Assembly (NCBI RefSeq): GCF_035046485.1
Contig: NC_085138.1
Coordinates: 268,937,694 to 269,001,693 of the forward strand
Direction of reading: 5' to 3'
DNA: 64,000 nt
Source: Aedes albopictus
Taxonomy: Eukaryota > Arthropoda > Insecta > Diptera > Culicidae
The notes under the pieces were generated by a model. That model searched no databases and was not told the DNA's origin. It was given only the letters and a program-made list of their open reading frames with translations. Positions 9,932 to 21,900 of this stretch are shown one piece after another; the stretch's first letter is position 1, and the number at the start of each line of letters is the position of its first letter. The position numbers and the translations under genes are program-made.

Positions 9932-12900
9932 TTATAAATCTTCTATATCTTTTGGACGGTATTCATAATGCCTCATTTCAAAATTTTCCTCTTCCATTTG
10001 TCTATCTATCCAGTCTCTAAAAACACCGATATTTGTATAAGCAGCTGGCACACCAGATCTTCCACATCCGACGCCCCAGGACACCATTCCAACCGCATAA
10101 TACCGCAACTCTAAATCATCGGGAATATAGTATACTACGGGTGATCCACCATCTCCAGTGCATGTGTCTATGCCGGGCTCACCTCCAGCACATATGAAGC
10201 TATAATGAAGCTGGAACTTTCGGTTTGATAAGGCTTTCCGTAACGTTCGTTCGCAATCGTCTCTATCTGCATAAGGCAGATCAATGCTTTTGAGAATCTG
10301 TTGATATTGCTTTCGATTCCGAGGAGTGGTGCCCCAGCCCATGCCAGTTACTCTATTATCGACGCTGAAGTTTTGAGGTGGTAAGCAAATAGTGTTGACT
10401 GTAGGACCCAGATTAAATCCGTCTTCCAAGAACGCAAGAGCCACGTTATTCAACAGTGTATTAGGCTGGAACTGCTTGTGGCATGTAATTTGCTTCACTT
10501 GGCGTTCTTGATACGGAATTGGCTCTAGTTCGGAGCCCATGTCCCATTCCCCGGCACGAACGGTCACGACGCTCGGTGTTCGGCGATATTTTCTCAGGCA
10601 TTCAGCACTGGTTAGAACTACTGCTGGATGGATTAGTGACCCACCACAAAAATATTTCAGTTCACCGGAAGTCTCAGTCATGAGGGCAACCATCCAAGGA
10701 AATTCGCCGTATTGCGATTCGCCATCGTTGCGGTTGACAGTGTTGAACTTAACGCCGCGTACGTTGCGATATCCACATTCTTTGATTTCAACTACAACTT
10801 CCAGGCAGCATACGGTATCCGATGAACAGTCTACAGCTGAATTAGTACTTCTACGCAGGCAACTACTCTCAGCTGCGCATATGCCCTTCATTGAACTACA
10901 GGTGCGGACTGGTTCTGTACAGCACACTAGACCGCCGCACTCATTCTCGCGATCTCCATAAACAGTACCCCTACACTCCTCCCTTCGAGTACACTTTCCA
11001 CTGTTGTCAAGGCAAGGCTGCAAATGTTTTGGTTAATTCTTGTTTAAAAGAAAAACAACATTTTTTACCTTCCCGGCTATCACTGGCTGAAGCGTTGTCG
11101 TGGAAGTGAGAAATGTCCGAGGAGTTGTAGAAACTGCTGTTTCTGAGGCTGCGCAACAAACTAAGCCGTCACAATCGTTTCGTCGATCTCTGTACACGAC
11201 TCCGCTGCAATCTTGCCTCAAAGTACATTTTCCGTTGTTGAAACAAGACTGAAAATATGGTTTGTAGTTTTGACGAAAACCAGAATCATCGTGATTAAAT
11301 TATCTACTTACCTTTCCTGCAGATGATCGAGGTGTAGTAGTGGTAGGCAATACAACCGTTGGAGTTATTGTTGCACAGCATACTAGCCCTTCACATTCAT
11401 TATTTCGATCTCTGTATACGGTGCCTTTACACTGCTTTCTCGTAGTGCATACTCCACTGTTATCGATACATCCCTAAAAGCATAAAGTACAATTTCAAAA
11501 TAACCCGGGATAGTTTTTGGGATGGCGATTGGTTTTAACCTTTCAGGACGCGCACCTTCAAGCTGCTGAAACTGCACCGCGCTCGCGCTGTATACGACGA
11601 GCGAGGTTTTTTGGTAGTGTTGTATACTTTTTACAACGGCGGGCGTCCTGAAGGCTTTAACAAATACCTTTCCAGTTGTGTCTGGCCTACGAGTGGTGGT
11701 TGATGTGACGGCAGTATCAACAGCGCAACAGACTAATCCATCACATTCATTCTTACGATCCCTGTACACGGTTCCTTTACATTCTCTTCTTGGGACACAT
11801 TTTCCGCTACCACGAACACAAGACTAAAAAAGTTACAGTTAGTAAATAAAAAGCAACAAAGATGGTTTCAGCACAGACAAACCCCGAGTAACACACTTGT
11901 CACAGAAGAGTCACGGTGGCGCAGATTTTTATTACGCAGAAGTCACTGTGACTCACTTATAGCAAGTAAGTGTTTATTTGTTAGAAGTACAGTATCGGAC
12001 AATAAAAATGCACCAAAGCCGTTTTCCCATACAAACTAGTCAACTTTGGATTGCCATATCTCAGTTATGTCTCAACCGATTGTTTCCATTTTTCTGTGAC
12101 GAACTACAAAACATTTCAATTTTCAAAAACTATTGAAAAAGTTCAGTGATAACTATTGATACAAAAGTTACAGATAGGTGGAATTTTGACAATAAAAATG
12201 CACCAACACAAAAAATTATGTAGCCGAAAATGCTGAAGTCAAATCACTATGATGTCTTCGACAAATATGTTTCTTGTGTGATGACCAATAAAATTGCTGA
12301 AGACACCATAGCTATCTGCCTTCAACATTTTAGGCTACACAATTTTTTGTCTTGGTGCATTTTTATTGTCAAAATTCAACCTATCTGTAACTTTTGTATC
12401 AATTGTTATCACTGAACTTTTTCAATAGTTTTTAAAAATTGAAATGTTTTGTAGTTTGTCACAGAAAAATGGAAACAATCGGTTGAGACATAACTGAGAT
12501 ATGGCAATCCAAAGTTGACTAGTTTGTATGGGAAAACGGCTTTGGTGCATTTTTATTGTCCGATACTGTAAGTCTCTGTGACTTCTGGGCAACAAAAACC
12601 TGCGCCGTCGTGACTTTTCTGTGACAAGTGTGCTACTTGGGACAGACGTAACACCTGCGTAACACCTCACAGAAATATGTTCGCCCAATGCTAAAAGGAC
12701 TGAGTTTAGCCAACCATTAACTAGGTGGCGATAGTGAGCAAACGTCAAACTCGAACAAAAACGATGCGAGCGCCACGGATGGCCAACTATATTTTTTTAA
12801 AGACCGTTAAATCAGTGTACGATAGGAATTACCAGAGTGTTACGTCTGTTTGTCTGTGGTTTCAGTTTCCGTTTAGATATATTTTTTTGCAATTTCTCAT

Positions 12901-15900
12901 CGTAATAGGCTGTTTTACCTCACGCAAATCTGACAGGAAAAGGCCTACTTTCCCACACCAAATTAACAGTGCTGCAATGGTTCATTACAGCACTGATTTG
13001 CGTTGCGTAATGAACCATTACAGCACTGTTTTCAGTTTTGGTCAACTTCTTGATGCTTTCTGGACGCAGTTTTGGAAAATTGTGACAACTGCACAGTATA
13101 ACCTGTTATGATCAAATTTTCTTAAACATGGCTATGAACATCAGTGTGCAGTTTGATGAAAAAGTTTTGTTCAAAACTATCCTCAAGGGTAATTTATGAA
13201 ATTGCAAAAAAACGTTGTACGCAACTCGGTGCAGAACTCGATTTTTCCAGCACTCGTCGTAATTATCCAACTCGGCAAGCCTCGTTGGATAAATGTACGA
13301 CTCGTGCTGTAAAATTCTGCACCTTGTTGCGTAAACTACTATTTTCGGAGCGTTTCGTTTCCCGTTGAGTCCTTTCCCGACGATTTCACTCCCAGTACGC
13401 GATTCCATTAATATCGTAACAAATCTTATTTAAAAAATGGTATGCTCGACAGAAGGGTTAGGTGAATCGTCGCTCACGGAAAGTTGCACATTCAAAAAAA
13501 AAAAAATTAAACCGAAATTGATCCTACCTTCTCTTTAGCGGGCACCTCTGTTGCAATTTCTATAGAGTCCATGCAGCACTCGTAACCTGGTTGTTCGCAT
13601 GCTGCCGCCATTCGGATATTAATTCCGAAAACGGAAGAGCACTGGCCTTGTCTTACACATTGACCACCAGTCTCCTCGCAAGAACTAGACGTATGCTGTC
13701 TAACTCGATTCCGTGGACAGCACGTTTGTGAACCACTGCAAACAGAAGATCGCGGTTGCGGAGCCAGGCATTCTCCATCGGAAACGCAAACAGAATCAAA
13801 GCCACATTGCGTCTTTGGCGAGTTGGTCTGCTATGGATGAAACATTGAAGATTATTGTATTATATTTTCTAATAGATCGCTGGAATTTCCAAGCTAAACG
13901 TTCATTTGCATATACATGATATCTATGTTTATATCGTGAAACCCTGTTTGTTTGGCCACTTTAATCTGAAAATTTTCAATTTGAGCCTAGTAGCTGTTCC
14001 ATTTACATTCACGTGAATTTTAACTAGGTCAAATTTTTCATTCCAAACTAAAAATGGTTCAAACAAAATTCAAAGTTCGGCAGAATGACTGCTCGTTTGT
14101 CGAAGTAGACCAAAATTTGGCAATCTCAGAACCCCCCCCCCCCCTCTCCCCTCGTAGACTTTTATCCATACATTTTTTTTAAATTGTATGGAGCGTAGAC
14201 TTTGGCCAGACCCCCCTCCCACCAAAAAGTCTACGTGGTTTATGAACGGCCCCTAATGAGCTCCATCAGTTAGCATGATAAGTTATTCATCTTAACGGGG
14301 ATTCACCGCACCAGAGTTGTATAACATTGAAAGAAATTGAAAGATCGAAAAACAAAAGGCTGAAACTCAAAAGACTAAAAATATCAAAAGGCTGAAATCA
14401 CATAAGGCTGAAACAATAACCCCCAACCATACTAAGTTCATGCTATGCTTTATTAATCTGCCACATAATTATGACAATTTTTTGTTTCCTTTATTAAGGA
14501 GATTTTCAGCCCGGGGCTGGTTCATTTCCGATGAATTTATTTCAAACTATCAAATACATTTCAATTTTGATTTGGAACTACTTCTAGTTACACGAGTGTT
14601 ACTGTTATCGCGAACGGTTTCAACGCCGTGCTGTAGACTCTCTGGAATACACTTCTTCTTCGGTTCATTTGCATTCCCCCTTGTTAATCGTCGTTTATTT
14701 GTCTCGGTTTCAATAGTCGAGCTGCCGGTCTCATCATCGTCGCTGCTCGTGGTCACCACATCTACTACCTGCTGTTGTTGTTGAGTGACATCAGCAACTG
14801 TTTCTAGTGTGGATGCTGTTTGCACAATAGCTACTGATGGTTTGGTTACAGTGGCGGACGGTTTTATCTCCCCAGTTAGAGTTGGAAAATCGTTTTCATT
14901 GAACAACAGTGGTTGTTCAGCTTCTTTTTGTTGTAACTGCTCGGAGCACTTTTGTTGTGGATGTGCAGTTTTTTGGCAGTAGCGGCAGCATTTAACCTGG
15001 TTTTGGTATGAGACTGAAGTCAGTTGTCCTTCAATCTCTATGTACGAAGGTATTGGTTTGGTGAGGTGCATCCGTAATACACGTACTCCGTTAGGAATGC
15101 CAGGGAAATAATTCTTCCAACGCTCTCTTCCAATAGAAAGCACTACACCATACCGTTCCTCCATATGCTGCTTCACAACAGTGTGCGGAATGTCCGGAGA
15201 AAGGTCGAGGATCCTAACGATGATCGCAGCATCATCCACGTACACCGGGATTTTAACGCCTCTTCCCTCGTGGTAAATGACATGTCGACAGTTGTTTTCG
15301 TCTTGGTATTGTTTGGCCAAGTTTGCACTGACCATTTCAATCAGCACACAATGTCTTATGTGTTGCAACTGTATGGTTTTAACGTGTTTTTGCTGCAATT
15401 TCATGTCCTCACAGAGAAACTTTTGGACCTTCGCTACCTCCGGCCGCATAGGAAGGACACTAAAATCCACGATTAAAGTATTTTTACGTTCAGCTGCCAT
15501 TGTGATAGAAGCACTTTGAATTCGCGAGAGATAGTTCACACACGTCCGTCGTCTACAGCTGCTGATTGTCAACTGATTATGACAAATTATCTCGAAAGAA
15601 TTGCCCAAGCTTAAAAGAAACGAAATCTTTGATGATATTGTTAGCAACTATAATGCCAACAATCGTTGTTACAGCAAAACTCGAAAGGAGAAGGAGAAAT
15701 TATCGATTGAAATGATACCAGTCATATTTTGTGTAATTATGTGCCCAACCCAGGAACTTTTTGTGATGGAAAAATGGTCTTGACTTCCTTGGGCATAGAG
15801 AATCTTTGTGCCCACCTCAAAATGGTCATTGGCAAAGGAAGCTCTCAGATAATAACTGTGGAAGTGCTCATAGATCACTTACCTAAGAAGTGGGCTTTAT

Positions 15901-18900
15901 TGTAGTTGGGACGTTAAGCCAAGAAAAAAAATAAATTCGCACACATCTTTATTTTCTTGACTTAACCCACCCTTATAACTAATTTCATGCTTTTATAAAC
16001 TTTCAGCCTTTTTAGTTTTCAGCCTTTTATTATTTCAGCCTTTTGTAACGATTCTATAGTTTCAGCCTTGTGTGTTCAGCCTTATGTGCATTCAGCCTTT
16101 TGTAATTCAGCCTTTTGTAAGCTTCCCGACTTCCACCATACAAAGCAAACGTGGTATCTTCGCGATCACGAGGTTGTTTCAATTTCTGAAGAAGCGGCGA
16201 GCAAACTTTGAAGGAATTACTGAAACAATTCACAGAGCAATTATCCAGGGGATTCTCAACGATATGGCTGAATGCGTTCCCGAAGGAATCATTCAAAAAT
16301 AAAAAATATAATACCGAACATTTTTATAAATCCTTCAATTATGCCTATCTATGGGGTCAATACTTAATTTATAATTTTGGGTATCATTCCATATCGCAAA
16401 CTTTTTGAATATTTGTCCAGCAGTGTAATCAGTGAAAAGCGCCATTTATAGAAATTAATTGACGATCGATACGGTTACTTACCTTTCTAATCCTTTCGTT
16501 GGGACAACATTTATAATTGTTCCACCCACATTCTTCCGATTCTTTGAACAATCTGTACTTTGAGCTGTTGAAATCAGCATCACAGTTGCTGGCCGCGACA
16601 CATGTGCCTTCATTATCTTCACATGGCTGTTGAAAAAAAGAAAAAAGTTAAATGCTATTTATTTCTTCATTTCATTTGGAACACCATTTGAACATGGATT
16701 TCAGCGTCCAGAAAATTCGGAAAGTGAGCCAAATAGGTAAACAAGTTGAAGCGGTCCCTAGATAAATTCAAGAGAAATTTCTGGAAAAATCAAAGCAAAG
16801 TTTTTAATCGAGCAATCTTTAAAGAAATTCGTAAGGTAATCTCGGGAGAATCTTCTGGAGCTATTTCTATTGGAAAGCTATATGTAATCTTTAAAAACAA
16901 AGATTCAATCATTACACAGTTGAGAAATAAGCCAAGAAATGCATTGTTTTGCCAAATCCTTTGATTATTTTTTTTTCAGAAATTCTGCCTAGAATACTAA
17001 ATAAGTTTCCTTGAGATGTATATTTTCAATTTTTGTTTTTAACAATCCTCTAAGGATTTATCAGTGAACTACTTTATGATTATGGTCGACGAATTTCGAA
17101 AATATTCTGGATTTTCAAAAATGTCCTCATATCTCCTTTATTTTTTTAGTGAAATTTTAAAAAGACAGACAAAAACAAATTGTTATTTTTTTTTATCCCG
17201 AGGTTTCCATGAAAATAATAATTAAAACAATAGTCAATCTGAGATAAACCAGTCTCAGGCTGAAAATTTCATAAATAAAGACATAAAAAAACAATAGTCA
17301 ATGCGCAAGTAAACCTTTTCTGCAACATTCTTCAAAAACTTTTCGAACTGATTAAATAATTAGAATCACTGCCACAATGGTCCACAAACCAGATTTACGA
17401 GGAAAGATGCATTCAATCAACGCCTTTAAATGAGTTTTTAGGCAAATATGGTCTTCTACAAAGTTGTCCCTAATAATAAGGCCCTCTTTAAAATGTGCAT
17501 GAAAATTAGGGTGGCCCATATTTTCACAGAAGTTGGTAACCAAACTTTATTATTTGCAAGAATAACTGTATACCCGAAGAATTTATCGTTTTTGTTTCAA
17601 ATTTCTCGTCAAAATCGCCTAAGAACTACATTGAGAGCTTCCAAAAACGCACATTTTCGTGCGCTGAGAATGTTGCTACATCATTCCGTTCAAAAGATAT
17701 TGATGATTTTCTATAATACGCACTTTTCAATTATTTTTCACTTGAATTACAAAAATAACACCCCTCTTATTTTTTGATATGTTTTATAACAACATTTCTT
17801 CTTTTGAATGCGGGTAAAAGATATTTTTTATGTTTGCCCCAACCCATCATAAACACTTTTTAAAAAACTACGATTTTTCAAGAAAAACGCCTGTAACTTT
17901 TGAACCAAAAGAGATAATGACCATCTCAGCACTTGAAACGACGCGTCTTCAAATGCTCTACAAGTGTTTCTTAGGCGACTTTGATGAAAAATCTAAACTG
18001 AAAAAGTTAGCGCCAGAAAACCGGATTTTCTTGAATTACCCTAAGCTATTCAGAAAAATACCTCTAGATCGGTCAATTTTAAAGCTACATAAAAAGTGTC
18101 TTCAGCAAACTTGCTCAAAATTGATAGATCTACAACTTTCCCGAAGAATGTATACAGTTATTCTTGCAAATAAAACAGTTTGGTTACCAACTTCTGTGAA
18201 AATATGGACCACCCTAATTTTCATGCACATTTTAAAGAGGGCCTTATTATTAGGGACAACTTTGTAGAAGACCATATTTGCCTAAAAACTCTTTTGAAGG
18301 CGTTGAATGCATCTTTCCTCGTAAATCTGGTTCGTGGAACACTGTGCACTGTTACCAGAGAAAAACGATATCTTATATTTGAATAACTACTGTTGTTCAG
18401 GGGGTGGCCAAAATGTTTGGGATAGGAAACTGTTTTTTTTTTCTCTCACGAAAAAGTTCAACTAGCTGTAGCTTTCCATAGAGTGCATCAAAAATTCTCG
18501 AATTTTGACTGTTTGTCAACCTCCCTATTATATGTGCATCATTGGTACAAATTTGAGCTTGAAATTTTTGAACTATTATATCTCGGAAACCAGTGATCCG
18601 TAACGAATGAAATTTTGATCGTTTATCAACACTATATAAATGCTTCAAAAGCCATGAAAAAGTGGGCCCTTTTTGAGCGTTGATAAAAATGATGATGGAT
18701 CGACACTTTTGGGATCTTTCTCAAAAAAATATCAATTTCTTACATAATGTCATAACATTTTAGTTGTGATATCCGGAGATTTTCTAATTCTGTTCTCAAG
18801 ATATCTTTAATTAGATATATTAGAGTCCATTTGAAAAAAAAAGTAAAAACACATTTAACATTTTAGTTTATTTTTTAGTGGTTTTGTAAATTTGACTCAT

Positions 18901-21900
18901 TTTCCTCTGTATGGGTGAAAACGTCAAACTGGTATAATTTTATTCGTCTTAAGAAAATACTACATGGAGGCAGCTTTCGATTGAGGTATCTGGACACCTG
19001 GGAGGATTTCCGGCGTAGCAGTCGCAATTGCAATCAAACGATCAGATATTAAACTTCATCCGACGTTTCGATGTGTATTACATCTTCTTCAGGGAATTCT
19101 ATGTTCGAGACATGATAATTATACTATATATACTTAACGATAAACATTGAAAAATAGAGGCTAACAGGAGTGTTAATCGCTTTCGTTTTGAAAGGCTTTG
19201 TGGAAGCATAATCCGTCCGAAAAACTATTAAAAAAACTTTGGAATCGACTCTGAAATACACATAGAATCAGTAACATTCTTCAGCTTATTTTTGAATTAA
19301 TTAAGTAGTCTTGAACACTAGTTATGTTTTTGCCGAATTCGGTTCGCACTTCTAACAACACTACCAACGGCCAATTTGTTTAACCTTCACATACCCGACC
19401 CCCGACAACTCATTTTCAAAATGCTGGCATTTCGTCAATTTTCATCCGATTTTTCTGAAGTCGCCCTTAATCGATCATAAATTGGTGCAAGTTTATTACA
19501 CTCAAGTAGTCATGAAATATCCGAAACCATTCCGAAGATATTCCGGATTGTACTGGGGTCAGGTTGTCTATTTTGCCAAATAACCAAAAGTTATTATTTC
19601 GTGTGTTATTGTGTTTGAGAGGCCCTCGCGGAACTTGCTTCAGGTGTTCCGGAGCTGGCATATCAGTTGCTTCATACTTCAGTCAATTTTTGCAGCCCCA
19701 TTCTCTTGAAATCATAAAGTTTAATAAGTCGCACAGCAAGTTTTAGTTGCAAACCAGAAATGTCCCCGATGTCACCCCCGTGGAACCTATGCTAGATGTT
19801 TCGGGGTGGCCATATTAGCTGATACAGACTTCAGGGTATCGTTTCTGACTCAGTCATTCGAAATCATGTAGTTTGATATGTCGCACGACATGTTTTGGAT
19901 GGAAACCAGAAGTGACCCCAATAAGGCCCCCGCGGAACCTGTCACGGTGATCCGGATGGGTCAAATTATTCAAATCTGCTTATCGCAGTTGTGTTTCATT
20001 GTTCGCAATGAAAATTCTGCTGAAAATTTATAGTTCAAACACAATAATACACGAAATAATCATGTTTAGCCATTTCGGCACCCTTCCTGACCCCATACGG
20101 AATATCTCCGGAATGGTTCCGGATATTGCATGGCCGCTTGGTTGTAATAAACTTGCACCAATTTATGATCGATTGAGGACGACTTCAAAAAAGTTGGATG
20201 AAAATTGACGAAATGCCAGCATTTTGAAAATGAGATGTTGGGGGTCGGGTACGTGAAGGTTAAGCTAAGTGGTATGTGTGGAGCCTAAGTGGGGACAACA
20301 TGGTTGGATTCGTTTTGGTAGCTATTGGGTATTTCTGTTATTGTTACTGTGTTCGTTACTTTAGATCGCTTTGTGTGGAGTGTATGGAAAATGCCTGCAT
20401 ACATTGCACTAAGACAATCGTCGATCAACAGCAACTATAACATCCGTGATTCATTCTCCTTCTGCACCTTTATCAATTCCGTTCGTTTACCAGAAAACCA
20501 CATTCTGGTGTCGTTCGATGTCACCTCACTTTTCACGTGCATCCCTCGTTACATGATACCCGGAATCATCATAGAGAGATGGGAAGAAATCAAAAAGCAT
20601 ACGCACATAAACCTGGACCTGTTCCTTGAGATCGTTAATTTCTGTCTCGGTTGTAGTTATTTCTCATACAGAGGAAGTTACTTAAAACAGATATTCGGCA
20701 CACTAATGGGCAGTCCGCTGTCTCCCATTATTGCAGACCTGGTGATGGAATCCCTCCTGGATAATGTGGTGAGTCGTCTAAACTTTCCCATACCTCTCAT
20801 AAAGAAGTATGTGGACGATCTGGTCCTAGCACTACCACCAGACAAGGTAGTAGAAGTAATGAACGTTTTGAACAGTTTCAATGAGAATATACAGTTAACA
20901 TTCGAAATGGAACAGAATGGCAGACTCTCCTTCCTGGACATGGTCTTAGTCCGTCAGCAGGATCAAACAATTCGTACTGAATGGTACAGTAAACCTATGT
21001 CACCCGGTCGTCTGTTGGACTTTCTGTCGGTTCACCCACTACATCTCAAAATGAACACGGTCAACAACTTTATGCGAAGAGTAAGTGAATTCACCACCAA
21101 TCTATCCAACGAGGCGGCGGATAATACGATAGACGTCATCCTGAAGTTAAATCACTATCCAGCACCCCTGCGACACCGTTTGCTGAATAGAGGAATTGCT
21201 CGAAGAACGAATACTCCTCCCTTAGATGAGACTATGCTGTTTGTAAACGACCTAACACAACGTTTGAGTAAGTCACTCAAAGCTGCACTACCAAATGTTG
21301 TTTTTGCGGCACGATACGAGAAACCCACCAAACGGCACAAATGTCCCAAATGGAGGATAACGTGCCTCTGGAGCCGGCCTTCTGAACACCGACAGTCCAA
21401 CGATGAAATTTGAAATAGAACGGTTGAGGGAAAAACACTTCTGCAACATAGCATTGACGAACAGCATCGGTTCAATATAGAAAAATCACAAATCTTAGAT
21501 CACCACAGAAGGCAAACAGCTCTTCCTATTCTCGAGGTTCGTCATATTCTAAACACTCCACACACCTTCAACAAGAGATCAGATATCGAATGATTTAGTT
21601 CAATGTATGCATGCATTTTCCATACACTCCACACAAAGCGATCTAAACTAACGAACACAGCAACAATAACAGAAATATCCAATAGCTACCAAAACGAATC
21701 CAACCATGTTGTCCCCACTGAGATTCCACACATACTCACCACTTAGCTTAAACAAATTGGCCGTTAGTAGTGTTGTTAGAAGTGCGAACCGAATTCGGCA
21801 AAAACATAACTAGTGTTCAAAAGTACTTAATTAATTCAAAAATATGCTGAAGAATGTTACTGATTCTATGTGTATTTCAGAGTCGATTCCAACGTTTTTT

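Larger units (their letters stand above)
11872..12862. mobile_element. MITE with CACAGACAAACAGACG ends, split by a second MITE
   Basis: The right end is GTTACGTCTGTTTGTCTGTG near 12862. The left end is broken: CACAGACAAAC at 11872-11882 and ACAGACGTAACAC at about 12642 lie either side of another element. The interior has CTAGGTGGCGATAGTGAGCAAACGTC, shared with copies at 38996-39251 and 39270-39515. Lies in intron 4 of the CLIP gene. Confidence 0.7.

Noticed and set aside
10539..10961. 140-codon plus-strand frame opposite the CLIP protease domain
   Set aside because: Antisense of a clear coding exon with conserved motifs.
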